A DNA stretch of 54,411 bases from Rhodohalobacter sulfatireducens (lineage in GTDB: Bacteria > Bacteroidota > Rhodothermia > Balneolales > Balneolaceae). Positions 42,367 through 50,930 of this stretch are shown here, one piece after another (position 1 is the stretch's first letter; every line of letters starts with the position of its first letter). Where the stretch lies: NCBI RefSeq assembly GCF_022012475.1, contig NZ_JAKLWS010000030.1:1-54411 (forward strand), written 5' to 3'. A model generated the notes under the pieces. The model was not told the DNA's origin. It did no database searches and saw nothing but the letters and a program-made list of their open reading frames with translations. Made by a program: the position numbers and the translations under genes.

Positions 42367-42413
42367 CGTTAGAGTGAGTAGTGGTAAGCTGTACTTAAAA
42401 AAGAGGTGGAGTT

Positions 42414-43334
42414 CTAAGACAGCCGTTTTCTTTTGTTCAGATATGCTAAAAGTGCCAGATCAAAAGGACTTTGGGTATCGATCTCTTCAAAGTCTACACC
42501 GGCCTCGCTGCAGGCAATTTTAAATTTTTGAGTATACTCGGCTACTTTTTTCTTGTAATCTTCTTTTACCTGGGCTGGAATTACCTCCAATTCAGACCCT
42601 GTTTCCATATCTTCAAACAGGAATTTTCCATCCGGGAAATCGAGTTCACGTTCGCTTTTCTTTTCCAACACATTCAGAAGCAGGACTTCGTGCTTTTGAT
42701 GTTTCAGATGCCGGAGGGATGAGATCAGGTCCTCATGTCCCTGGACATTTTCAAAAAGATCGCTCACGATGATGACAAGACTTCTTCGTTTAAGTGTCTC
42801 CGCCAGTTTGTGCAGAGCTTTTGCCGAGGCGGATGCTCTTTGTTGTTTAGATTTTTTCTGCTCACCATTCAAAAGCTTTTCTAATTCGCTGAACAGCAAT
42901 CGAACATGGCTGTATGACGAACGAGCCGGAAAATTCTGGATGATATCCTCATCAAACGTAACAAGTCCGGTGGCATCGCGCTGACGGTGCATCATATGAA
43001 TGAGGGCAGCCACGTAATGGATGGAATATCGAAGTTTGCTCCACTCCGCAAAGTGTTTGAAGTACATGGAGCTGCTCACATCCAACACAATATGAGCACG
43101 CAGGTTGGTTTCAGCCTCGTAACGCTTTACGTAAAAACGCTCGGTTTTTCCATACACCTTCCAGTCGATATGCTTGAAATCATCACCCTGGTTGTAGGGA
43201 CGGTGTTCCGCAAATTCCACGCTGAATCCGTGGTAGGGACTTCGGTGCAAACCCGCAATAAAACCCTCCACAATGGTTCGGGCTTTGAGGTCGAGCGGGG
43301 CGAGTTGTGTTAACAGATCCGGATCTAAAAGCAT
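42414..43334 (-). CDS. DUF58 domain protein (vWA-like)
   Basis: A cytoplasmic protein of 306 residues matching DUF58: HRSPYHGFSVEFAEHRPYNQ, GDDFKHIDWKVYGKTERFYV, then a von Willebrand A-like fold with the metal-ion-site motif LDVSSSMYF and IIVSDLFENVQGHEDLI. DUF58 proteins commonly occur with MoxR AAA ATPases and BatA-like proteins in a module thought to chaperone or assemble exported complexes. No MoxR gene is seen here, so this copy is detached from the usual partners in this window. It ends 48 bases from the small lipoprotein gene. Confidence 0.9.
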   Translation of the reverse strand: MLLDPDLLTQLAPLDLKARTIVEGFIAGLHRSPYHGFSVEFAEHRPYNQGDDFKHIDWKVYGKTERFYVKRYEAETNLRAHIVLDVSSSMYFKHFAEWSKLRYSIHYVAALIHMMHRQRDATGLVTFDEDIIQNFPARSSYSHVRLLFSELEKLLNGEQKKSKQQRASASAKALHKLAETLKRRSLVIIVSDLFENVQGHEDLISSLRHLKHQKHEVLLLNVLEKKSERELDFPDGKFLFEDMETGSELEVIPAQVKEDYKKKVAEYTQKFKIACSEAGVDFEEIDTQSPFDLALLAYLNKRKRLS

Positions 43335-43479
43335 GTTTGAAGCTAACGGTTTCCTGAAGATTCACCAAGTGTGAACAGAAACGTGTGAATTGTTTAAAAG
43401 ATTGCAGAGGCTTTTTTTTGGAAGGAAATCAATGTTGGAGAAAAGGAGAGTTAGTGTGATGATTAGTACTTGAATATTT

Positions 43480-43566
43480 AACCCCTCCGGGGTTTTGGGA
43501 CACTCACCATATCAACCCCCGCATTTCATGCGGGGCTATTCATGTTTGATCCTGTCGGGTCAGTTT
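43480..43566. repeat. double-hairpin repeat, left copy (direct)
   Basis: Two hairpins: AACCCC-TCC-GGGGTT (43480-43494) and CCCCGCAT-TTC-ATGCGGGG (43517-43535), then the tail CTATTCATGTTTGATCCTGT. A similar copy in the same order is at 44368, and an inverted copy at 43741. This 577-base gap before the transposase (43335-43911) otherwise contains no gene I can support. Confidence 0.75.
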
Positions 43567-43740
43567 CAATTACGCATTTTAAAAAGCTTGAACCATTTTT
43601 TGTTTTGTTCCTCTTAAGATTTAAAGATTTATCAGCTGGGCATATTCAAAAAGGATAAAGCAGGTCATGAAATTTATATCTCAATAGGTGCATTTCCTCG
43701 TAGTTTGTTGCGTTGAGATTTATTCGATAGCCTTTTCTCA

Positions 43741-43825
43741 ATCCGCAATGCGGATGAATACGAATAGCCCCACATGCAATGTGGGGATGGAAGATGATAA
43801 GAATTAAGAACCCCGAAGTGGGTTC
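43741..43825. repeat. double-hairpin repeat, inverted middle copy
   Basis: ATCCGCA-A-TGCGGAT (43741-43755), then CCCCACAT-GCA-ATGTGGGG (43768-43786) and AACCC...GGGTT (43809-43824). In reverse complement the order is AACCC hairpin, CCCC hairpin, CTATTCGTATTCATCC, which matches the flanking copies but in opposite direction. Confidence 0.68.
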
Positions 43826-43911
43826 AATCAAAACGTCGATTCAAGAATAATCTGTAAGGGAGATGCAATTCCTGGTTCATATAGGTAGAAGGATTAATAA
43901 AAATCAGGATT

Positions 43912-44358
43912 ATGAGTACCCACACGCAGATTATGTATCATATAGTTTTTGGAACTAAACTCAGGACACCATCCTTAGTCAAGAAAAACAGAACAGTTTT
44001 ATTCAAATATTTCTGGGGAGTTTTGAAGAATAAAAAATGTCATCTGTACCGAATCAATGGAGTGGAAGACCATGTGCATATTCTTACTCATATCCACCCT
44101 TCAGTTGCGCTATCCGATCTGATTAAGGATTTAAAGCTGGCAAGTAGCGCCTTTATCAAAGAAAAAAAGTTATTTCCTGCATTTAGAGGTTGGCAAAAAG
44201 GCTACGCTGCGTTTTCCCATCATTACAATGATAAAGATCGGTTGGTTAACTATATCAAGGATCAGGAAAATCATCATAAATATGTAACTTGGTCTGAAGA
44301 ATTGGAAGCTCTTTTAAAGGAGCATAAAATTGAATTTGATGAGAGGTATTTGCTCTGA
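43912..44358 (+). CDS. REP-associated (RAYT-like) Y1 transposase, IS200/IS605 superfamily
   Basis: A 148-residue single-strand HUH transposase. The metal-binding HxH motif is H54-V-H56 in EDHVHILTH, and the probable nucleophile is Tyr114 in LVNYIKDQENHHK; a central helix (LSDLIKDLKLASSAFIKEKK) and GWQKGYAAFSHHYND are typical. Flanking double-hairpin repeats on both sides plus one inverted copy upstream suggest a REP-associated tyrosine transposase that recognises those hairpins. Length is normal, and the reading frame is intact, so it may be active. The start at 43912 follows a purine-rich stretch. Confidence 0.9.
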   Translation: MSTHTQIMYHIVFGTKLRTPSLVKKNRTVLFKYFWGVLKNKKCHLYRINGVEDHVHILTHIHPSVALSDLIKDLKLASSAFIKEKKLFPAFRGWQKGYAAFSHHYNDKDRLVNYIKDQENHHKYVTWSEELEALLKEHKIEFDERYLL

Positions 44359-44367
44359 TGAGAATGT

Positions 44368-44453
44368 TAAACCCTTTCAGGGTTTGGAGATAATTGCCAT
44401 CGGGAACCCCGCATTTCATACGGGGTTATTCATATTTGATCCTGTCGGATCGG
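44368..44453. repeat. double-hairpin repeat, right copy (direct)
   Basis: AACCC...GGGTT (44370-44384), then CCCCGCAT-TTC-ATACGGGG (44407-44425), followed by TTATTCATATTTGATCCTGT. It aligns over about 86 bases with the copy at 43480 and lies directly after the transposase stop codon. Confidence 0.75.
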
Positions 44454-44592
44454 ATATAGAATAAGCCATAGATGTGAATTGTATTTGATAATGGACTGCC
44501 TCGGAATTCATATAAATTTGCACGAATAAAACGTATATTTGAGCCAGAAAAAGTCTGAAAAGGAATGTCAGCACATCTTAAAGAATTTTTAC

Positions 44593-45489
44593 ATGAGTAG
44601 AGTTTATACATCTGTTGATCAAATTGATTTTAATATTTCCGACTTACCAACCATGCCGGTTCCTTCAAAAGTTCTGATGGTCAAACCGACCTATTTTGAT
44701 GTTGAATATGTCATCAACCCGCATATGAAGGGGCAGATTGGGGATGTGGATAAAATGCAGGCTCAAAATGAGTGGAATCACCTGGCCGAAGGATTTAAAG
44801 AGCTCGGCCTGAACGTTGAAATACTGGAAGGAAAAGAGGGACTGCCCGACATGGTGTTTTGTGCAAATCAAAGTCTGCCGTTTATAGGCCGGGAGGGCAC
44901 TAAAAAAGCAGTGATGGGAATTATGAAAACGACCCAGAGGAAACCTGAGGTTGAAGCTATTGAGAATTGGTTTCGAACTCAGGGTTATGAAATCCTGCAC
45001 CTGGATGAGAATAAAATACAAACGTTTGAAGGGATGGGGGATGCCATCTGGCACTTTAAACGTCAACTGTTATGGGGTGGGCATGGTTTTCGTTCATCTC
45101 TGAATGCATACGAACAAATCTCCGATAAGCTTGAAGTTCCTGTCATTGCACTCCCGCTTACGGATGAAACCTTTTACCACCTGGATACATGTATGTGTAT
45201 ACTGAATGAATCTTCCGCGTTGATCTACCCGTCGGCTTTTTCGGATGAAGGACTTGAAATGATCCGGGCAATGTTTGAAAATGTAATAACCGCTACAAAA
45301 TACGAGGCAGAGAAATTACTGGCAGTCAATGCAGTTTGTCCGGATGGAAAAAATGTATTCATTCAGCAGGGTTCTACCGATGTTAACAAGAAACTTAGAG
45401 ATGCCGGTTTTTCCGTTCATGAATTCAGTACGTATGAATTTTTAAAGAGCGGTGGCAGCGTATTTTGTATGAAATTGCTTTACTGGTAA
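44593..45489 (+). CDS. amidinotransferase/DDAH-like hydrolase
   Basis: A 298-residue protein of the arginine-modifying pentein superfamily. The catalytic set is present: PDMVFCANQSLPF with Asp86, FEGMGDAIW with Glu146 and Asp150, YHLDTCMCIL with His196 and the nucleophile Cys292 in GGSVFCMKLLYW. This matches dimethylarginine dimethylaminohydrolase-like or arginine deiminase-related enzymes that act on guanidino groups; peptidyl substrates are not indicated. I start at ATG 44593 (MSRVYTSVDQ); an in-frame TTG at 44539 would add 18 residues. It is flanked upstream by the repeat-transposase region. Which guanidino compound is the substrate cannot be told from the sequence. Confidence 0.87.
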   Translation: MSRVYTSVDQIDFNISDLPTMPVPSKVLMVKPTYFDVEYVINPHMKGQIGDVDKMQAQNEWNHLAEGFKELGLNVEILEGKEGLPDMVFCANQSLPFIGREGTKKAVMGIMKTTQRKPEVEAIENWFRTQGYEILHLDENKIQTFEGMGDAIWHFKRQLLWGGHGFRSSLNAYEQISDKLEVPVIALPLTDETFYHLDTCMCILNESSALIYPSAFSDEGLEMIRAMFENVITATKYEAEKLLAVNAVCPDGKNVFIQQGSTDVNKKLRDAGFSVHEFSTYEFLKSGGSVFCMKLLYW

Positions 45490-45526
45490 TGGAATAACAC
45501 AGAGGCACTAATCAATCGATTCAACT

Positions 45527-46300
45527 ATGAGTTTTTTTAAATCTTTTGCGGGAACTGTTTTTGCTGCATCCACTCTTTTTTTTGCCGATGCATCTGCTCA
45601 AATATTAAATGTTGAGAGAGTAAGGAGTGGAGCTGACTCAACAGGTTGGGGTGGAGAGATAGGGCTCGACCTTACAATCGAGAAATACGACGACCGTGTA
45701 ACAACCGCCGAAAATGAATCTGCACTGTTCTATACATCAAAAAATCACAACTATATTCTTCTTAGCAGCTTAGAGTTTGTGGATGTTGAAGGATCCTCGA
45801 TAATTAACAGCGGGTACGTTCATGCCCGCTCCACATTCCGGAGTAAGAAAAAGTTTTCACCGGAGCTGTTTTTGCAGTACCAATACAACAATAATCTTAG
45901 ATTGGCTAAGCGCCAACTTGTCGGTACAGGAATACGGTACCGGTTTTTATCAAAAGGCCGTCTTTCAGGGACCTTTTCAACCGGTTTTATGGCAGAAAAT
46001 GAGGAGTGGAACCCAAAAGAAGGAACAAATATAGAAAATACGTTTATTAAATCGACAAGTAATGTTGCTCTTCGCGGATCCATCAACGAAGCCACCTCTC
46101 TTTTGCTGATTGGTTACTACCAGGCTCGACCGGATCTCTTTTTTGAGCCTCGTTCTACACTTGAAAGCCAGCTCGGAGTAAAGCTGAGCAGACATATAAC
46201 CCTGGCGATCAGTTTCGTTATGACGAATGATGCCAGACCGATTATCGATATTCCAAAAGTAACATATGAACTGGAAAACAGCCTCATTTTTACATTTTAG
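45527..46300 (+). CDS. DUF481 outer-membrane-like protein
   Basis: A 257-residue secreted protein with a signal peptide (AGTVFAASTLFFADASAQ) and a beta-rich mature part that matches DUF481: GGEIGLDLTIEKYDDRV, HNYILLSSLEFVDVEG, ELFLQYQYNNNLRLAKRQ, LVGTGIRYRF, LLIGYYQARPDLFFEPRS and the C-terminal strand ELENSLIFTF ending in Phe, a common outer-membrane barrel signature. The protein is probably an outer-membrane beta barrel of unknown role. It lies 37 bases behind the DDAH-like gene. Confidence 0.82.
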   Translation: MSFFKSFAGTVFAASTLFFADASAQILNVERVRSGADSTGWGGEIGLDLTIEKYDDRVTTAENESALFYTSKNHNYILLSSLEFVDVEGSSIINSGYVHARSTFRSKKKFSPELFLQYQYNNNLRLAKRQLVGTGIRYRFLSKGRLSGTFSTGFMAENEEWNPKEGTNIENTFIKSTSNVALRGSINEATSLLLIGYYQARPDLFFEPRSTLESQLGVKLSRHITLAISFVMTNDARPIIDIPKVTYELENSLIFTF

Positions 46301-46380
46301 AGCTTTAAAAAGGTTCTTGTTCTCTCTGTTTGACTGAAATTTTTCTATTTTATTTTATTCTTTTAAACTAACCATGAACG

Positions 46381-48804
46381 ATGACTCGTAAAGTACAACT
46401 ACTGATTGCAGTCCTGTTTCTGGGAGCAGTCATCTATGTTTACTCTATTCCGCTTGGATCTCTCCCGCCGGTCGGCAACTTCTTTCACCCTATTAAAGGC
46501 TTCTGGGGAAATGCAGAAACCCGGGAGCTCAACGGATCTATTACACTGAATTTGGATGGTTTACAGGAACCTGTTGAAATCTATTTCGATGAGCGAAGGG
46601 TCCCGCACATTTTCGCAAAAAATGATCATGACCTCTACTTTGCACAAGGCTACATTGTTGCGAGAGACCGCCTGTTTCAAATGGAGTTGCAGGCATATGA
46701 TGCGGGTGGACGTTTAGCCGAGATCATTGGCCCTGCTATGCTAAATAGAGATCGCAATACCCGGCGATGGGGAATGCCCTATGGAGCTGAGAAAGCCATT
46801 GAAGTGATCAAAAAAGATGAACAGATGTGGGCAACGTTGAATGCGTATTCTGATGGTGTAAACGCCTATATCGAAGGACTCAGTCCGGCAAAATATCCTT
46901 TGGAATATAAAATTCTGAACCTTGCCCCGGAGGAGTGGAAGCCCCTGAAAACAGCTCTCTTGCTCAAAAATATGACTCGCACGCTGGCAGCCGGAAACAG
47001 CGATAATCAAACCAGCAATACGCAAAAATATTTTGGCAAACAGTTCATAGATAAATGGTTTACAACCAAACCTGAACTGAATGATCCGATCATTCCGCCA
47101 ACCAGGGAGTGGAATTTCCAGGCAGACATCCCGCTCGCACCCGACTCACTTTTTGTGCCGACCCTTGCAAATGCTTTGTCTCCGTTTGAACAAGCCGAAG
47201 GTGTTGGAAGCAACAATTGGGCGGTAAGTGGCGAGAAAACACAATCCGGGAATCCTATTCTTGCAAATGACCCGCACCTTGAGTTAACTCTGCCCTCCAT
47301 CTGGTATGAGGTTCAACTTCATGCTCCAGGTATAAATACTTATGGAGCTACCCTCCAGGGAGCACCGGGAGTAATTATAGGATTCAATGAAAATGTGGCA
47401 TGGGGAGTGACGAATGTAAGTGCAGATGTAATGGATTGGTACGAAATTCAGTTTAGAGATGAATCAAAACAGGAATACCGGCATGATGGCCGGTGGAAAG
47501 AAACCAACTTCAGGATTGAAGAGATAAAAGTTCGGGGCCGGGAAACCGTCATTGATACCGTTGTTTATACACATCACGGCCCGGTAACAGAAGTCAGGTC
47601 CTCTTTTACGGAAGGCAGCGAGCCTGTATATCACGCCCAGCGCTGGATTGCACACGACGGTTCTAACGACTTGAAAGCATTTTACGGGTTGAACAGGGCG
47701 GAAAATTACGATGATTATGTAGAAGCTTTAAAACATTTTGACGCCCCGGCACAAAATTTTGTGTTCGCAAGCAATGAAGGAGACATAGCTCTTTGGGTGA
47801 ATGGAAAATTTCCTAAAAAGTGGGAGTTCCAGGGACGTACAGTGAGCGACGGTACCGATCCCGATTACGACTGGCAGGGCTGGATTCCAAGAGATCATGT
47901 GCCCCATATTAAAAATCCGGAGCGCGGTTTTGTGAGTTCAGCCAATCAAGAGTCTGCTGCGCCCGATTACCCATATTATCTTGATGATGATTTTGCTCCA
48001 TTCGAAAGGGGGCGCCGAATCAATGATTTGCTGGACCGGATGGAGAATATTACCGTGGAAGATATACAGCAGATGCAATTAGACACCTACAGCTACTACG
48101 GTGAAGTATTGCTTCCTTCACTCCTGGAATGGGTTGAGACTGACAGTCTAAACAGCCGGGAGATGGAGATCTACAACCTGTTGACAGAATGGAATTATCA
48201 TATGGATGCCGAAATGATCGCTCCATCGGTGTTTAGAAGTTGGAGAGGTCAATTCTATCAATCCATTTTTTTGGATGAATATGAATCTACACCTGCAACT
48301 CTCCGGTATCCGGCTCGAGATCGTTTTGCAGAGGTCATAAAAAATGAACCGGACTGGCCGTTTATTGATGATGTGGAAACTGATATGGTAGAAACCCGGT
48401 CGTACCAGGCTACAAATTCATTCAAAACAGCAATTTCTGAACTTACGGATGAGTATGGAGATTTCGGTGATAACTGGAAATGGGGTTTTGTGATTGATAA
48501 CGACATTAATCATATGGCGTTTATTCCCGGGATGGGTGAGCAGGATCTTTTCAGCAGCGGTTCGTCGGAAGCGATTAATGCTACGCGCGGTACACACGGT
48601 CCGTCATGGAGAATGGTTGTTGAGGTAGGACCGGAAGTTCGCGGGTATGGAGTTTATCCCGGCGGACAATCAGGAAATCCCGGTTCAGCGTCTTATACGG
48701 ATTTTCTTGAACCCTGGAGGACCGGTGAATTGTTTGAACTGCAGTTTTTGAGTGAAAAACCACAACTCTCAGACAAATTCCCCTTGAAGGTCACCCTGGA
48801 ATAG
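46381..48804 (+). CDS. penicillin acylase family N-terminal nucleophile hydrolase
   Basis: An 807-residue Ntn hydrolase with an N-terminal membrane anchor or signal (VQLLIAVLFLGAVIYVYSI), so it acts in the periplasm. The enzyme is expected to be processed into alpha and beta chains, with the beta chain starting at Ser277 in GVGSNNWAVSGEKT. Other marks are VPHIFAKNDHDLYFAQGYI, ARDRLFQMELQAYDAGGRLA, NDPHLELTLPSIWYEVQLHA, PGVIIGFNENVAWGVTN and GVYPGGQSGNPGSASY. Family members cleave amides such as acyl-homoserine lactones, beta-lactams or acylated peptides. It is followed by an amidoligase/C26 pair, which may be more than chance. An out-of-frame ATG lies at 46374; I use 46381. Confidence 0.93.
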   Translation: MTRKVQLLIAVLFLGAVIYVYSIPLGSLPPVGNFFHPIKGFWGNAETRELNGSITLNLDGLQEPVEIYFDERRVPHIFAKNDHDLYFAQGYIVARDRLFQMELQAYDAGGRLAEIIGPAMLNRDRNTRRWGMPYGAEKAIEVIKKDEQMWATLNAYSDGVNAYIEGLSPAKYPLEYKILNLAPEEWKPLKTALLLKNMTRTLAAGNSDNQTSNTQKYFGKQFIDKWFTTKPELNDPIIPPTREWNFQADIPLAPDSLFVPTLANALSPFEQAEGVGSNNWAVSGEKTQSGNPILANDPHLELTLPSIWYEVQLHAPGINTYGATLQGAPGVIIGFNENVAWGVTNVSADVMDWYEIQFRDESKQEYRHDGRWKETNFRIEEIKVRGRETVIDTVVYTHHGPVTEVRSSFTEGSEPVYHAQRWIAHDGSNDLKAFYGLNRAENYDDYVEALKHFDAPAQNFVFASNEGDIALWVNGKFPKKWEFQGRTVSDGTDPDYDWQGWIPRDHVPHIKNPERGFVSSANQESAAPDYPYYLDDDFAPFERGRRINDLLDRMENITVEDIQQMQLDTYSYYGEVLLPSLLEWVETDSLNSREMEIYNLLTEWNYHMDAEMIAPSVFRSWRGQFYQSIFLDEYESTPATLRYPARDRFAEVIKNEPDWPFIDDVETDMVETRSYQATNSFKTAISELTDEYGDFGDNWKWGFVIDNDINHMAFIPGMGEQDLFSSGSSEAINATRGTHGPSWRMVVEVGPEVRGYGVYPGGQSGNPGSASYTDFLEPWRTGELFELQFLSEKPQLSDKFPLKVTLE

Positions 48805-48850
48805 TTGTACCTAAGATTAGTTCTGATCGATCGAACGAATTTTTAAGAAT

Positions 48851-49852
48851 ATGAATCAAGAGTTTTTAAAGCCCCAGCGAGCAACCAATGAATCTGGAGA
48901 GGAACGAAGAGTAGGGGTTGAATTTGAGTTTACCGGGGTTGAGATGGAGGATATAGCTTCCTTGCTGTCTATGCTCTATGGAGGTAAAATTGAGCAGCTC
49001 TCCACATTTGAGTTCAAAATAGTGAAAACAAGGTTCGGAGATTTCGGGTTGGAACTGGATGCCCAGCTGATTCGTGATAAGAAGTATGAGAAATTCCTGA
49101 GGAGTATTGGTATTGATCTCTCCGAGTATGAGGGACAGTATGTTGTAGAAGATTCTCTCAAAGACCTGGCTTCCTCCGTTGTTCCTTACGAGATTATCAC
49201 ACCGCCAATTCCTCTGTCGAAAATGGGTGAGCTCACATCGCTGGTTGACGGGTTGAGAACGTTGAAAGCAAAGGGTACGGGGAGTTCTTTTGTCTATGCG
49301 TTTGGCCTCCACCTGAACCCTGAGATACCCGACGAATCTACAGCAACATTGCTGAACTATTTGCGGGCGTATGTACTGCTGGATCCCTGGATCCGAAAGG
49401 ATATTAGTGTAGATGTGAGCCGGCGCTTAACACCATTCATAAACCGGTTTGAAGACGATTACATGGAGCATATACTGAATCCGGATTACCAGCCGAATCA
49501 AACCGAATTTATTAAAGACTATTTTGAGTTTGGAAATTCAAGAAATCGCCCGTTGGATATGCAGCCGTTGTTTATGTATTTGAATGAGGAGTTAACCTCA
49601 AAGCTGGTGGAGGATACATTGACTTCGAGCCGACCTGCATTTCACTACCGGTTGCCAAATTGTTCTCTCGAGGATGAAGCCTGGACGCTTGCGGGGGAGT
49701 GGAACCGGTGGGTGTTGGTGGAAACCTTGGCTGAGGATGATGAATCGCTCTTGCAATATTGCAATGCCTATTTAAAAATGCGGAGGGAGACGGTAATTCG
49801 ATTCGAGGCCAAATGGATTGAATTGATGGATAGATGGGTGAAAAATGTTTGA
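48851..49852 (+). CDS. amidoligase family protein (Amidoligase_2)
   Basis: A 333-residue member of the amidoligase family, a glutamine-synthetase-like carboxylate-amine ligase fold. Landmarks are RRVGVEFEFTGVE at the N-terminus (the metal-binding Glu-x-Glu motif), FGDFGLELDAQL, VPYEIITPPIPL, FVYAFGLHLNPEIP with a conserved His, and RPAFHYRLPNCS with a conserved Arg. Such proteins are predicted to form amide or peptide bonds on small molecules or proteins and often pair with a glutamine amidotransferase or peptidase. The downstream C26 gene starts inside its last codons (8-base overlap), so the two are a unit. The substrate is unknown. Confidence 0.88.
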   Translation: MNQEFLKPQRATNESGEERRVGVEFEFTGVEMEDIASLLSMLYGGKIEQLSTFEFKIVKTRFGDFGLELDAQLIRDKKYEKFLRSIGIDLSEYEGQYVVEDSLKDLASSVVPYEIITPPIPLSKMGELTSLVDGLRTLKAKGTGSSFVYAFGLHLNPEIPDESTATLLNYLRAYVLLDPWIRKDISVDVSRRLTPFINRFEDDYMEHILNPDYQPNQTEFIKDYFEFGNSRNRPLDMQPLFMYLNEELTSKLVEDTLTSSRPAFHYRLPNCSLEDEAWTLAGEWNRWVLVETLAEDDESLLQYCNAYLKMRRETVIRFEAKWIELMDRWVKNV

Positions 49853-50624
49853 TAAAAGGAAACCTGTCATAGGTGTTTGTGGCCCGGATGAGGGTGGAGG
49901 TTTCGCATGGATCTGTACGGCCGTTTCAGTTTGGCTGGCAGGAGGGAAGCCGAGACGAATTCGTCCTTCGGCACCAATTTCAGTTAACGAACTGGATGGT
50001 TTGATTCTCGGGGGCGGGGCAGATATTGAACCGAAAAAATATGGACAGGAGAGAAATGTAAAAGCATACCTTCATAAAAATAAGAGGACAATTTTTGAAT
50101 GGGTTCTGTCTATCATCTTTTTCCCGGTCTATTGGGTTTTCCGATATTTTCAACACACAAAAAAGTACCCGGTTGACCTTGAAAGGGATAAACTTGAGTT
50201 CCATCTCCTGAAAAAAGCCCTTGAACAACATAAACCTGTTTTGGGTGTGTGCAGAGGAATGCAGTTAATTAATGTACATTTTGGAGGAACTCTCCACCAG
50301 GATATCAGTGCGTTTTATGCTGAGGAGCCCCAGGTTGCAACAATTTTTCCGAAAAAGAGAATTTCCATTGAAAAAGGATCGAAGATGGAGAGTCTGCTTC
50401 AGACAGATATTTGTAATGTTAATGGGTTGCACTATCAGGCCATAGATAAGCCGGGAACCGGTATCAAAAAATCAGCCAGTGAACTCCATACAGATATTTG
50501 GCAGGCGTTAGAGCATACCGATTTTCCATTTGTGATTGGTGTTCAGTGGCACCCGGAATACCTGTTACAGATCGCCCGTCAGAGAAATATTTTCAAGGAG
50601 TTGGTGAAAGAAGCTCGCAGTTAA
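49845..50624 (+). CDS. peptidase C26/gamma-glutamyl hydrolase-like protein
   Basis: A 259-residue class I glutamine amidotransferase-like protein. Catalytic nucleophile Cys136 is in LGVCRGMQLINVHFGG, and His236/Glu238 in GVQWHPEYL complete the triad. LGGGADIEPKKYGQ is the family loop. Between residues 82 and 105 is an unusual hydrophobic stretch (TIFEWVLSIIFFPVYWVFRY) that could be membrane-associated. The family includes gamma-glutamyl-GABA hydrolase, but with an overlapping amidoligase gene upstream, a role in removing or supplying an amide group in the same pathway is more likely. Confidence 0.87.
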   Translation: MFDKRKPVIGVCGPDEGGGFAWICTAVSVWLAGGKPRRIRPSAPISVNELDGLILGGGADIEPKKYGQERNVKAYLHKNKRTIFEWVLSIIFFPVYWVFRYFQHTKKYPVDLERDKLEFHLLKKALEQHKPVLGVCRGMQLINVHFGGTLHQDISAFYAEEPQVATIFPKKRISIEKGSKMESLLQTDICNVNGLHYQAIDKPGTGIKKSASELHTDIWQALEHTDFPFVIGVQWHPEYLLQIARQRNIFKELVKEARS

Positions 50625-50626
50625 CG

Positions 50627-50922
50627 TACGCCGGACAGCTTGTCCGGCATTGAGATGATGGTGCGATTATACATAGTCAAAGATGTCATTGGCGTAGTAG
50701 ACTCACTCGTGCTCGAAGTGGGGTAGGGCACAAGCGAGGAGGCTTGCGCCATTTGAGGGTATACAAATGTACGCCGGACAGCTTGTCCGGCACCACCAAA
50801 CCGGAAATCTGCTTCTGGTTGATTGATTGAGTGTGTATTTGATGGGTGGCAGGTCACAAGCGAGGATGCTTGCGCTATATGCCAGAATTAATATCAGTTA
50901 GTAACGGGCAAGCTGCCCGTTG
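50627..50922. repeat. REP-like array of five hairpins
   Basis: The 306-base gap after the C26 gene holds no ORF of note but several palindromes: GCCGGACA-GCT-TGTCCGGC twice (50630-50648, 50773-50791); CACAAGCG...GCTTGCGC twice (50729-50750, 50855-50876); and ACGGGCA-AGC-TGCCCGT once (50904-50920). The first two types alternate, so the array is a duplicated pair. The second type recurs inverted at 11353. It looks like a bacterial interspersed mosaic element. Confidence 0.8.
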
Positions 50923-50930
50923 CACATTAA

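Noticed and set aside
43646-43831. 61-codon minus-strand frame in the transposase gap
   Set aside because: It runs across the hairpin repeat and has no start signal.
50627-50922. CRISPR array
   Set aside because: Hairpins alternate irregularly and lack equal-length unique spacers.
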